Shown piece after piece: positions 21,961 to 33,540 of a stretch of 64,000 nucleotides of DNA. Within the stretch, counting starts at the first letter, position 1. Each line of letters begins with the position of its first letter. The notes below the pieces were generated by a model. The model saw only the letters and a program-made list of their open reading frames with translations. It had not been told where the DNA came from and did no database searches. Both the position numbers and the translations under genes were made by a program. The stretch spans positions 27,472,475-27,536,474 of the forward strand of contig JBANSL010000009.1 of NCBI GenBank assembly GCA_037127255.1. The letters run 5' to 3'. The stretch is from Persicaria tinctoria (Eukaryota > Streptophyta > Magnoliopsida > Caryophyllales > Polygonaceae).

Positions 21961-22984
21961 GGTCGGAAAGTAGCAGAACAAAGAAGAACAGCAAGTCGAC
22001 CAGCAGCAAGTCGACATCGACAAGCACCTGGTTGATCTCGAAGAGGGACAACTCGATCTCGAGGAAACATTAGGCCAGCCTTCATCTGCACGGCACAACA
22101 ACTCGAGACCACAGAAACTAGTCGAGATCGAGAAGGAGCTGGTCGATATCGAGGAGTCCCAAGTCGATGTCGAGAAAGCTGCAACACCCCCGACATCTGC
22201 TCTGGCTCCGAATCAGAAAAAGAAGCTGCCTTTCCCCACCAAATCTCCAAAAGACCCGACAGAAAAGAAATTTCGGTGCTTCATCAAGATGCATCAGAAA
22301 CTCAATGTCACCATCCCCTTCGCAGAAGCTCTCAATGAAATCACATCCTATGTCAAGTTCCTGAGGGAGATCCTGAGCAAAAAGAGGTCAATGGCTGAAA
22401 TTATAGAGGAATGCAGCCACTTGGACATACTTGAGAAGAGGCCAGATCCAGGTAAGTTTGCTATAACCATTGGATTTGGTCCATATAAAATTAATGCTTT
22501 ATGTGATCTTGGAGCTAGTGTGAGCATAATGCCTTTAACAATTTGGTCAAAGATTAAGATAGGTGCCCTAGAGCTTGTGGATGCTAGACTTTACATGGCC
22601 AACAACACGGTGGTCATTCCAACAGGCATGGTGGATAATGTGCCAGTACAAGTAGGAAAATTCTTTGTCCCTGCTGATTTCTTAGTTGTTGATATGCAAG
22701 AAGTTCCTGCTTGTCCAATTATTCTAGGAAGACCCTTCTTGGCGATGGTGGATGCCAACATAAGCGTGAGGAAAGGAGTGCTCACTTTCAACATCAGCGA
22801 TGAGGTAATTGAGTATTCCTTTAATAAAACTGAAAGGCATACAGGTCCAATAGAAGAGGTAAAATCTATCTCAGCTGGCTACATCACTTGCGGGGAACCT
22901 AAAGTAAGAAATATGACCCCTGAGGATCTAGAAAAGAGGGATGTGAAGGCCCAGGTGGAGGAGATCATGGCAATCCTAAAATAG
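21961..22984 (+). pseudogene. Element C acidic linker and aspartic protease
   Basis: Linker at 21990-22180 with TCGA-NN-TCGA words, read as VDIDKHLVDLEEGQLDLEE and VEIEKELVDIEESQVDVE. Protease from about 22200: ITIGFGPYKINALCDLGASV with the Asp-Leu-Gly-Ala active site, then VDMQEVPACPIILGRPF. The EDLEKRDVKAQVEE tail leads to TAG at 22982-22984. The protease is open over 231 codons from 22289 and looks catalytically intact. Confidence 0.88.
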
Positions 22985-23329
22985 GACACAGAGAATCCAA
23001 TCGACACAAACCAAGGTACGTCGTTATGGACTAATTATTTTTCGGATGCCTTGATAGGAACCAAGTGTTGTGAGCGGAATCTGCCATGTTTTACACTTAA
23101 GTTTATATCAATTTCTGCATACATTTCACTCATTTGGGCTAAGATAGTACAGAATATATGTGGTTTATGGTTATTTGCCAAATTATGGAATCTACACCAG
23201 TTTCTATTTAATTCGCAGAATTCGAGGCATTTTACAGCAATTCTAAGGAAGGTCGGAAAAGCTCGGAAATCCACTACAGAAGTCCAAGGTCAAAGAAGCA
23301 ACGGAACCAGTCGAATAGAGCCGAGAACC

Positions 23330-23930
23330 CAGGCTACTCGATCTCGAGTACACCTTACTCGATCTCGACGAGCATGTCCGAGCACTGCCTTGTCGACCAA
23401 GAGCAGTGTCGAGAGCCAGACCAACCCAGCTCCGGAATTCTACTCGATCTCGACAAGACCTGGTTGAGATCGACGAAGCCCAGTGCCACACCCGGAGTCG
23501 ACGAGGCGAAGAGCTGATCGAGAAGCCAAGGATGAGAAGCCGAGCACAATCCTAGTCGACCTCGGCGAGACCTTGTCGAGATCGACGAGACACCCAGCGC
23601 CTGGCCGAGTCCATGCCGAGGAGCAGCTTCTCGACCAGAGAAGACCACACCCTAGTCGATCTCGACTAGGGTTAGTCGAGATCGACGAGACAGAGTCCAG
23701 ACCCAGGCTTGTCGAGCACACCTACCCGAGAAGACTTAGTCGACGGATCAATTCTACTCAAGGTCGACTAGGTCTACTCAAGGTCGACGAGTGCCAGGAG
23801 CCAAGTCCGAGCCACATCGAGCACCAGTTAGCCGAGACGACGAGTCCTTGTCAAGGTCGACCAGACCCTTGTCGATGTCGAGTAGCCCAGTTTCCAGAAA
23901 CGCGTCGACGTGACGAGTCCTACTCGACTT
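23330..23930. repeat. TCGA-NN-TCGA cluster (solo LTR, upstream of TATA)
   Basis: Words with GA, TC, GG, TG and CT centres, again unevenly spaced. A second, smaller cluster lies downstream of the TATA box at about 24775-25050. Confidence 0.9.
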
Positions 23931-24149
23931 GAGATTCCTTGGGCGTGAAGGAAGTCGATTTGGCCGGGATCTATCCAAAGTTGATCAAGATCTATCCATG
24001 GAAAGGAATCTATCAACTCATGAGGACATGCTACCTAAATTAGATTTATCTTTTCCTTATTGATTTATTTCCATGAATCTTTTTATTTATCTTTTAGCAA
24101 AGTAGATATAGATAGATGATTATTTCCTTGATTAGCGGGGTTTGATCAC

Positions 24150-24157
24150 TATAAATA
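24150..24157 (+). promoter_or_regulatory. TATA box of the solo LTR
   Basis: TATAAATA in the family context CACTATAAATAAAGCCCATG, downstream of the first TCGA-word cluster. Confidence 0.65.
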
Positions 24158-25334
24158 AAGCCCATGGGGCTCAGTTTTATTTATTCAATTTCAGAGCAAG
24201 ACAAGTAGTTCCAAAGAGAAGTTTAGGAGTTCTAAGGTTTTTAGGGTTTTGGCTTTCTACGAAAGTTGATTGCCGGGATTGTAAAGGCTTTTGAATATAG
24301 TTTTATGCAAGTTATTTCTTTTCATTCAATGTCTGCGAATGCAATGAGGCGTGAGTAGTCCACCAACTTCTGGGGCTGGGGTGAGCCCGACGGTGGCCAT
24401 GTGAGGTGACGCGGTAAAGGTCAGATCTTTTTGTGCAATTCATCTTCTTTCCCTATAAGCATGATTCTTTTGCGAGAGTTGAAAGTGATCCTTGTTTGTA
24501 TTATTGAAGCGAAAGTGATCTTAATGCAACTTGGATTAATTATGTGAAAAGGGTTAGTAACAATTAGGGTTTATGCGAAAGCCTCTATATGCCTATTTGT
24601 TAATGACGAAAGTTATTTGATGGAAAGCATGATCTTTTGTGCCTTTATGTGTTACTTTGCATGGTTATCGTTGTGGTGTTGATACCTTGGCTTTGGAACT
24701 CTTTTATATATTGATTTATTTTCGTCGGAAATATGAGTTTTGGATTCGAGAATTTGCAATTTAAATTTCTGCATTCTAGTCGACACAGAGGAGAGCTTTG
24801 CCGAGATCGAGTACAGCCCTTGTCGATCTCGAGTAGGAACTGGTCTAGGTCGAGTTGAGTTTTCTTCTGTTGTCGTCGATTTTTAGTTTCTGCCTATGCT
24901 GTTCCTTGTCGATCTCGAGTAGGTGTGGTCGAGATCGAGTTGATTGTTGTCTGTCGAGTTGATTGCTTTCGTTTCTGTTTTCTATTTTCATCATTGTTCT
25001 TTGTCGATATAGAGGACTATTACTCGAGATCGAGTAGCTTCTGTGGCCTCGATTTAGTTTATGCTTTGCTTTGTCTTTTCTGTCTTCGTTTAGTTCATTG
25101 CTTTTGTTTGTTATTTTCTGCTTTTATTTCTGTTTCTTTCCTTGTTTATGTGTTTCTGTTTGTGAGAATTTACAACTACCTAAGAACTGCTGACGTGCTT
25201 CATCGTGGATTCGATCCTGACTATTCTCTTACTACAACGGGAGGAAGTCTTGTATTTATTTGTTGAGACAAGGAATTAGGTCTGAACTTTATTTTATATT
25301 TATTTCATACTTGACCATCCTCTTGCGTACAACA

Positions 25335-25941
25335 CCAAGTATGGGGTCAAGGTCGACCAAGACTCCTCGACATCGAGTAGCCGGACTGAAGAGCCAGGCT
25401 CCTCGAGATCAACCACCACCACCTCGCTGGCTCGGCTTCGCCTTCCTCGATGTTGAAGCCACCAGAAGCTGAATCCTACTCGAGATCGAGTAGCTCACTT
25501 GAGATCGACCAATCCTGACCTTCCCCAGCTTCTGCATCCTCGAGCAGCTCACACCCAGAATTTGAAAACTCGTCGAGATCGAGTAGCCCTACTTGAGATC
25601 GACCAAACAATGTGGTCCCCGATTCCGTCTCTACGAAGGTAAGACAAGGTATGGATCTTTCTTCTCCTATTTCCATTAAAGATTTATCTATACATGGGAG
25701 AGGTTTGCCTTGGTATGTGCGCATATGTAGGATATTCAATGATGAGCCCAAGGAGTATGAGGTTGGAGACAAGCTCTATGTGTCTAAATCAAAGGATCAT
25801 TGGTTCCCTAACAAATTCAACAAGAAGAGGATGGGGCCTTTCGTGGTGAACAAGATCCATTCTGGAGGATTGCAGCTAATGGACAAGAATGGAGTCCTAT
25901 TTGAAGCCCAAGCTACATGGGCCCTGCAGATGCCACCTTGA
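25335..25941 (+). pseudogene. Element C linker and integrase C-terminal remnant
   Basis: Resumes after the solo LTR at CCAAGTATGGGGTC. Linker words at 25350-25600. The open stretch to 25941 encodes EVGDKLYVSKSKDHWFPNKF, KKRMGPFVVNKI and LQMPP, as in A and B. With TGA at 25939-25941 this end is intact. Confidence 0.65.
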
Positions 25942-27437
25942 GCATAAATGGAGAAGTCGACCTAGCGACTATAAAATCTAGAGCTTGTACATAGACATTT
26001 ATTTTTGGGACTTTTTGGACATTGTTTTGTTTATTTTTGGTTTTGAACACTTTTAGTTTTTCTATTATGGGTATATGTTTTTTGCACTTTTCAGGTCTAT
26101 GGATAAGCTATATTCAGATTCGGCCCAGGCGGTTCCTTTTATTCAAAATTGAGAGGCCCTGCACACCTGTCTAGTGAGTCTCTTTCTTTACCCTTGTTTT
26201 TTATACAGTGAGGACACTGTAATATTTAAGTATGGGGTGGGGGAAGGGCTTACTTCATGCATATTTGACATATTTGACATTATTTGTGCATATTTGAAAT
26301 TTGTTTTTTGAATTGCTACATGGCTATTTTGGAATACATTATTAATTTATGTGCTTATATGCATGTTTTCCAAAAAGTTTGAAAAAAATGACCCCCATTG
26401 AAATTTTTGATAAGTGTCATGGAAGCTTTTTATTGAACTCGACGATGCAAAATTGGATTCATTAGAGATATAACATGAAATTGCCTAGTAAAGGGAAGTC
26501 ACAATAAAGTGCATTATTTTCTTGAAAACCATGAAAGAAGGTAAAATTTGAAGTTGCTTTTGACATGTTGCATGATAAGAGGATGGAGGACTTTATATTT
26601 CCATATATAATGCTCATATGTTTATATTCCTAGCCATACCTATGCTTATGCATTACACAAAAACCATATTATGCCTTATTTCATATATTGCCCCACATGA
26701 TCTAAATATTGCCATTCTTTACCTTATCTGGGGATTATGTTGAGAATGATGTTACATTATGGAGATATTATATGGTTATTGTGTTGTTATTATCATTATT
26801 AGAGTTTGGTAGGAAAATGTTTGAAATTATGGAAAATTTAATGAGTGAAAGAAAATCCAATCACCTCAGGAGATAAAGGTAGATTGACCCTGCTCTATAA
26901 GATAATAGTTTGGAGAGATGGGAGACATTGTGAGGAGTCCAAAGCACTAAGTATCCGGGGCAATTCATGAAACCCATGTTTGCGACTCGCGAGTAGGCAA
27001 TGCTGAGGTTAGAGAGGTAAAAGCATTATTATTGAGAAATGCAATATGAAAGGTGATGAATCTTATGAGAAAGAATGTGGTATGAAATTCAGTTTGGAAA
27101 TACTCCATTTTCCCGTATCATTAGCACCACATTGCCAAACATTGCCCACCTTTAGCCTTTTACCAATCTACTCCTTATTGAGCTTAAATTGAAGTCCTCT
27201 TGATTATTAATGCTTTGTCCCATGAATTGCTTTTGCATAACCCTCCTTTTGTGAGTAGATGTTGCTTTTGTATATTTGCACATGCACGGATTTGTGACAC
27301 TAGTACCTTTTCGAGGATGGTAATTAATTGCGGGGACATATGAGAATGAATCTAATATGTTGAGAGTTTTAATTTCTTCCCCTGAATGACAAATAAAAGT
27401 ATTGCTTGAGGACAAGCAAGTTTAAGTATGGGGTGTT
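25942..27437 (+). other. Element C 3' UTR and polypurine tract
   Basis: About 1.5 kb, same block order as in A. It ends TTTAAGTATGGGGTGTT directly before the LTR. No supported ORF. Confidence 0.8.
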
Positions 27438-29485
27438 TGTTGTGAGCTAAATCTGCCATGTTTTACAGTAACTTTTATATCGTTTTCTGCATACATTTCA
27501 TGCATTTGGGCTAAGATAGTATATAATCTATGTAGTTTATGTTTAATTGCCAAATTATGGAATCTACACCAGTTTCTGTTTAATTTGGCAGAATTCAAGG
27601 CAAATTACAGCAGTTCTGAGAAAGGTCGGAAAGGCTCGGAAATCAACTACAAAAGTCCAAGGTCAAGAGGCAGCGGAATCAGTCGAATCAGGCTAGGAGA
27701 CCAGCTTTACTCGATCTAGAGTAAACCTACTCGATCTCGACGAAGGTGTCCGAGCACCGGCCTTGTCGACTAGGAGCATGGTCGAGAGCCAGATCAACCC
27801 GACTCCGGAAACCCTACTCGATCTCGAGTACACCTAGTCGAGATCGACAACGATGTGACGCCAAGTCCAGAGTCGACGAGTTGTGACAAGTCGAGAAGCG
27901 GAGGACGGAGACGCTGAGCCAACCTTACTCGATCTCGAGGAGCCTTGTCGAGATCGAGGACTACCATGGCGCCAATCCGAGTCCGTGACGAGCACCAGTT
28001 CCTCAACAACACCAGCAAGCCATCCTCGACGAGAACCCAACTTGATCTCGAGTTGCTTAGTCGAGATCGAGGAGCCAAGGAGCCAAGATCCGAGCCTTGT
28101 CGAGCAGAGTAACCCGACCAAGTCCAGCCATCCATGGTCGACGACGAATCCTACTCGATCTCGAGTTGGCTTGGTCGAGATCGACGAGACGTGTCCGGGA
28201 GCACGTTACGCGGTTTGACTATCCTACTCGGTTTGGGAATCCTTGAGGTCGAAGGAAGCCGAGTCTATCAGAAATCCATCACGTTCTATCTATGGAAGAC
28301 AAGATCTATCAACATGAAGAGACTTACCTATTTAGATTTGATTTCCCCACTTTAGATTTAAATTTCTTTATGGCATTTATTTATCTTTTAAGCTTTTTAG
28401 ATATAGATAGATATCTTCTATCCTTGATTAGCAAGGAATAGAAGCCTATAAATAAAGCCCTAGGGGCTAGTTTTTCATTCATTCAATCACACATTCAATT
28501 CCATTCAAGTAAGTCGGAGTAGAGAGAGAGAGTTTGTGGCAAGCAAGGTGGAAAGGCGAAAGCGGATTTGTCTTGTTGGTTATAAGCTTTCTTTATTTAG
28601 TTTAATACAAGTTTCTTTTCATACATCAATGTCTTCTATTGCGATGAAGAGCGAGTAGTCCACCCACTTCTGGGGCTGGGGTTAGCCCAACGGTGGCCAT
28701 GTAAGGTGATGCGGTAAAGGTCAGATCTTTTTATGCGATTTGTCTTCTATCCCTATGAGCATGATTCTTTTGCGAGAGTTGAAGGTGATCCTTGTTTGTA
28801 TTATTGAAGCGAAAGTGATCTTAATGCAACTTGGGTTAATTATGTGAAAAGGGTTAGTAACAATAAGGGTTTATGCGAAAGCCTCTATATGTCTATTTGT
28901 TGATAACGAAAGTTATTTTGATGGAAAGCATGATGTTTTATGCCTTTATGTGTTACTTTGCATGGTTATTGTTGCGGTGTTGATACCCTGTCATTGGAAG
29001 TCTTTCATATATTGATTTATTTCTGTCGAAATCTGAGATTCTGTGTTCGAATTTGCAATTTATACTTTCTGCATTTTTAGTCGATCTAGAGGAGGGGCTT
29101 GTCGAGATCGAGTAGGCCTTAGTTGATCTCGAGTTGGTTTTGGTCTATATCGAGTTGAGTTTCTGCCTCTGTCGTCGGATTTTAAGTTTCTATTTCTACT
29201 GTTGGTTGTCGATCTCGAGTTGAATGTAGTCGAGATCGAGTTAGCTTCTGTCGTTGCTTTTATTTCTTTCCTTCGTTTGTCTTTCTTTCTTTGTTTCTTT
29301 GTTTTTGTCTTTTCTGCTTTTCTGTGAGATTTACAGCTGTCTAGGATCCACTGACACGCTTCCTCGGGAATTCGATCCTGACTTACTCTTACTGCATTGG
29401 AGGGAGTCTTGTAATTATTTGCGTGGGCCTAAATCTGGTTTGATCTATTTTATTATATTTCATACTCGATTTCCTCCTCACAACA
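27438..29485 (+). repeat. 3' LTR of element C
   Basis: TGTTGTGAGC to CCTCACAACA, 2048 bp. TCGA-NN-TCGA clusters at about 27705-28190 and 29080-29245. Confidence 0.93.
28447..28454 (+). promoter_or_regulatory. TATA box of element C 3' LTR
   Basis: TATAAATA in AAGCCTATAAATAAAGCCCT. Confidence 0.65.
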
Positions 29486-30567
29486 ATATGCATGTTTTCC
29501 AAAAGTTTGAAAAAATGACCCTCATTGAAATTTTTTGATTAATGTCATGGAAGCTATATTGAACTCGACGATGCAAAATTGGATTCATTAGAGATATAGC
29601 ATGAAATTGCCTAGTAAAGGGAAGTCACAATGAAGTGCATATTTTGATGAAAACCATGAAAGAAAGTAAAATTTGAAGTTGCTTTTGGCATGTTGCATGA
29701 TAAGAGGATAGAGGACTTTATATTTCCATATAATGCTCAATGTTATATGCCTAGCCATACCTATGCTTATGCATCACAAAAGCCATATATATGCCTTATT
29801 TCAATTATTGCTCCACATGATCTAAATATTGTCATTCTTTACCTTATTTCCTATCCGGGGATTATATTGAGAATGATGTTACGTGATGGAGATATATTAT
29901 ATGGTTGTTGTGTTGTGTTTATCATTATTGGAGTTTGGCGGGAAAATGTTTGAAATATATGGAAAAATTAATGAGAGAGAAAAAATCCAATCACCTCAGG
30001 AGATAAAGGTAGATTGACCCTGCACGCTAAGATAATAGTTCGGCGAGATGGGATACATTGTGAGGAGTCCAAAGCACTAAGTATCCGGGGCCATTCATGA
30101 CACCCATGTTTGCGACTCGCGAGAAGGCAGTGCTAAGGTTAGAGAGGTAAAAACATTATATTGTGAAAAAAACATTATGAAAGGTGATGAATCTTATGAA
30201 AAGGAGTGTGGTATGAAATTCAGTTTGGAAAATACTCCATTTCCCTGGATCATTAGCACCACATTGCCAAAAAATTGCCCACCTTTAGCCTTTTACCAAT
30301 CTACTTCTTATTTGAGCTTAAATTAAAGTCCTCTTGATTATTAATGCTTTGTCACAAATAAATGTTTTGCATAACCCTCCTTTTGTGAGTAGATGTTTCT
30401 TTTATTTGCACATGCATGGATTTGTGACACTAGTATCTTTTCGAGGATAGTAATTGATTGCAGGGACATATGGCAATGAATATAAGATGTTGAGAGTTTT
30501 GATTCCTTCCCCTGAATGACAAATAAAAGTATTGCTTGAGGACAAGCAAGCTTAAGTATGGGGTGTT
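29486..30567 (+). other. Element B 3' UTR, second part, and polypurine tract
   Basis: Begins with the second copy of ATATG and continues CATGTTTTCCAAAAG, as the uninterrupted UTR of A does at about 2620. It contains the conserved CAATCACCTCAGG block (about 29988) and ends CTTAAGTATGGGGTGTT. Confidence 0.85.
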
Positions 30568-30762
30568 TGTTGTGAGCATGATTCGCCATGTTTTACACTT
30601 ACTTTTATATCGTTTTCTGCATACATTTCGTACATTTGGGTTAGAATAATACAGAATCTGTGTAGTTTACACTTATTTGCAATATATGGAGGTCTACACA
30701 AGTTTTTGTTATATTTCGTAGAAATCGGACGCATTTTGGAGCTTAAAGGAAAGTCATAGAGA

Positions 30763-30862
30763 AAACCATTCCGGAATGGCTCAACTGGAAAGGACTTGCG
30801 GGTAGTACCGAAAGGTCCCCGGTTCGAACCCCGGATGGCCGCTCTTTTTTTGCCAATTCAAT
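30763..30862 (+). mobile_element. Short tRNA-derived SINE
   Basis: A 100-bp insertion in an otherwise collinear LTR. It has a polymerase III box A, TGGCTCAACTGG (30777-30788), and box B, GGTTCGAACCC (30821-30831), 44 bp apart, and a T7 run at 30845-30851. Flanks show an imperfect 11-14-bp duplication: GAAAGTCATAGAGA at 30749 and GAAAGTCATGGAGG at 30863. The acceptor arms do not pair, so this is not a functional tRNA. It begins near the palindrome CCATTCCGGAATGG. The family is unknown to me. Confidence 0.7.
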
Positions 30863-31706
30863 GAAAGTCATGGAGGAGCTAAGAATGATGCAGCTGGAGA
30901 AAAGGCCATATTTCGGCATTCATCATTCTGAATCAAGCTTTGATGTCATCATGAGAGTTGTAGCCCTCGAAAAGAGCTTTCCAACGCATGGTCATATGCG
31001 TCAATCCGACGAACGAGGACTCGGGAAAGTGTGTTTTAAGAACAGAGCAGAAAGCTGAGAGATATACTCGATCTCGAGTTAATCTACTCGATCTCGACAA
31101 AAGATGTCTGAGCACACCTGGTCGAGCAGAGCTAAGCGAGAAACTGAGAGTCAGAGATAACCCGACTCCAGAAGCCTTACTCGATCTCGAGTTACCTGGC
31201 CGAGATCGACAACTTCCTAATGCCATGTCCGGAGTCGAGGAGCTTGACTATGTCGAGGAACCGAGGACTGAAGACGCCGAGCACCAACTCTACTCGATCT
31301 CGAGGAAGTTACTCGATCTCGAGGAACCCATGAGCACCTGTCCGAGCTTGTTTGAGCACCAGCAACCCGAGACGCCCAACCAAGCCACAGTCGACAACCA
31401 CGTTACTCGATCTCAAGTAAGCCCTACTCGATCTCGAGGAGATCTTCTGAAGACGCGTTACGCGGTGAGCTGTCCGTGTTATCCGACGCGGTTTTCCTTT
31501 CCTTTGAGGAGAAGGAGTCCGAGATCTATCCACATCTATCAAAGCACATCAAGACCTACCTACACATGGAAGATTTACCTATTTTAGATATAATTTCCCT
31601 TTTAAGATTTAATTTCTTTATTTAATTTAATTATCATTAAGCTTTTAGATATAGATTTAGATATAGATAGAGATATTCTATCCTTGAATAGCAAGGAGTA
31701 GAAGGC

Positions 31707-31714
31707 TATAAATA
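31707..31714 (+). promoter_or_regulatory. TATA box of element B 3' LTR
   Basis: TATAAATA followed by AAGCCTTAGGGGCTG. Confidence 0.65.
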
Positions 31715-32727
31715 AAGCCTTAGGGGCTGGTTTTTCATCATTCAATTTCAGAGAGAATAAGTAAGTAGTAGTAGAGAGAGAGAGAGAGTTTGTGGCAAGC
31801 AGGGTGGAAAGGAGAAAGCGGATTTGTCTTGTTTGGTTGTAAGCTTTCTTTATTTAATTCAATGCAAGTTAGTTTCTTTTGTTATTTAATGTATTTCTTG
31901 ATAATGAAGAGCGAGTAGTCCACCCACTTCTGCGGCTGGGGTGAGCCCGACGGTAGCCATGTGAGGTGACGCGGTAAAGGTACAATCTTTCTATGCGATT
32001 CGTCTTCTATCCCTATGAGAATGATTCTTTTGCGACAGTTGAAGGTGATCCTTGTTTGTGTTATTGAAGCGAAATTGATCTTAATGCAACTTGGGTTAAT
32101 TATGTGAAAAAGGGTTAGTAACAATTAGGGTTTATGCGAAAGACTCTATATGCCTATTTGTTAATAACAAAAGTTATTTTGATGGAAAGCATGATCTTTT
32201 ATGTCTTTATGTGTTACTTTGCATGGTTATCGTTGTGGCGTTGATACCCTGGCTTTGGAAGTCTTTTATATATTGAGTTTATTTCATCCGAAATCTGAGT
32301 TCTGTGTTCGAAATCAGCAATTTGAGGTTTATGTTTTTAGTCTATCTAGAGTAGTTTTAGTCGATCTAGAGTACTCTTTACTCGAGATCGAGTTAGGTTA
32401 AGTCTAGATCGAGTTGCTGTTGTCGATTTTGAGTTTTTTGTCATCGTTGTCTTTTGTCGATCTCGAGTAGGAGTTAGTCGAGATCGAGCAGTTTCTGCCT
32501 TTGCTTTCGTTTCTGTTTTGCTTTGTTATTTCTGTCTTCGTTTCTGTCTTTCTGTTTGCTTTTCTGTGAGATTTACACCTACCTAGGATTCGCTGACACG
32601 CTTCCTCGTGGATCGATCATGACTTCCCACCACTGCATAGGGAGGGAGTCTTGTAATTATTTGCTGGGGCATGAATCTGGTTTGATTTATATTTCTATAT
32701 TTTGAACTCGATTTCCTCCTTACAACA

Positions 32728-33540
32728 GTCTCTTCTCAGGGAAGTCCATCCTTTTGCATTCGCTGGCGATTTCTTAGATATATCGCTTGTTGCTGAGGAT
32801 TTTTTTGAGGAACTTGACATATGCAGACATTTCTTAAAAAGCTTCTGTAAAAGGAATTGAGACATTTAGATCTTCAAGCATCTTAACAAAATGTTTAAAC
32901 CTACCTGAAGTGGGATCTTTTAGCGCCTTGGAAGGAAAAGGTAGTGTCTTTTTCTGCTTTGGAGCCAGAACAGATGTCGGAGGTGTTGCATAGTCCTCGA
33001 CTTCGACCAAAAGTTCCTCGACGTCGACTACAGGAGTCGACTTCGAGTTCTGTTATCGCGCAACAGATTCCTCGATGTCTTGTGGCTGATCGAATTCGGG
33101 TGAATCTACTCGATATCCAGTAGACTGGTTGACGTCGACTACGTTATGCTCGATGTCGAGTAACTTCTCAGCTTCATCCCGCTGCTTTCCGACCTCTGGC
33201 TCTTTTAGTTGGTGCCCGCTCCTGAGCTTTGCAGTCGCGACCTGTTTGGTCTTCCCCTCGGGATTTGGTTCTGTATGCCAATGGAGTTGCCCGGTCGGTC
33301 ATGGAATTTGTGCCGCGAATTGACCCATCTAGGTCTCAATATTCCTCTTCCAGATGTCCAGTTCTCCAAATCTTGTATTCATGTTTTGGAGCTGATTGTT
33401 GATGGCGCTATTGCCTTGCTTGCTATCTGCTTGATTCCGGCGCATCAGATCGAGGATTATCTGTAGGTCATCCTTCCGATGATCCCTTTTTGGATGTCCT
33501 AGAGCTCTGTATGTTGGGGGGTTCCTAGGGGCACCTTGGT
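32728..33540 (-). pseudogene. Element D Gag tail, linker and protease start
   Basis: Read on the minus strand: the tail (TRFGELDIWKRNIE), a linker with TCGA-NN-TCGA words at about 32995-33160, and the segment before protease (LNVSIPFTEAF, VKFLKKILSNKR), ending inside KRMDFPEKR. Stops are present near 32930, 32880 and 32830. The catalytic part of the protease is not in this window. Confidence 0.75.

Larger units (their letters stand above)
23066..25334 (+). mobile_element. Solo LTR, 2269 bp, full length, with target duplication
   Basis: TGTTGTGAGC to GCGTACAACA, flanked by CCAAG at 23061-23065 and 25335-25339. It sits in element C's post-protease linker, and no internal retrotransposon sequence is attached. 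TCGA-NN-TCGA clusters at about 23330-23930 and 24775-25050. It probably arose by recombination between two LTRs of a former complete copy. Confidence 0.93.
19035..29485 (+). mobile_element. Element C: complete Athila-like element with 5-bp target duplication
   Basis: Flanked by ATATG at 19030-19034 and 29486-29490, and the flanking 3' UTR of B joins perfectly. 5' LTR 1337 bp (first bases TCTTGTGAGC, G to C), 3' LTR 2048 bp. Gag, protease and integrase remnant are present, and no RT. A solo LTR is inserted in the post-protease linker. About 8.2 kb without it. Confidence 0.93.
3705..32727 (+). mobile_element. Element B: Athila-like Ty3 retrotransposon, split twice
   Basis: Own segments are 3705-6012, 17117-19034 and 29491-32727; the rest is nested DNA. 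The order is LTR, primer site, Gag, acidic linker, protease, linker, integrase C-terminal remnant, 3' UTR, polypurine tract, LTR. It lies within minus-strand element D: the right flank GTCTC (32728-32732) continues D's protease region, and the matching copy should lie upstream of element A's 5' LTR, outside the window. Confidence 0.85.
30568..32727 (+). repeat. 3' LTR of element B
   Basis: TGTTGTGAGCATGATTC to CTCCTTACAACA, 2160 bp including a roughly 100-bp SINE insertion. Its first 200 bp match the shared A/B LTR at 3705 more closely than other LTRs. TCGA-NN-TCGA clusters at about 31060-31445 and 32335-32490. Confidence 0.92.

Noticed and set aside
23066..25334. Interpretation of this LTR as the 3' LTR of element C
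   Set aside because: It has its own perfect CCAAG duplication and C's linker continues on its other side; C's real 3' LTR is 27438-29485.
30771..30851. Functional tRNA gene
   Set aside because: Boxes A and B are good, but acceptor arms do not pair, the T-stem has a mismatch and no anticodon arm can be drawn. SINE insertion with a target duplication explains it better.
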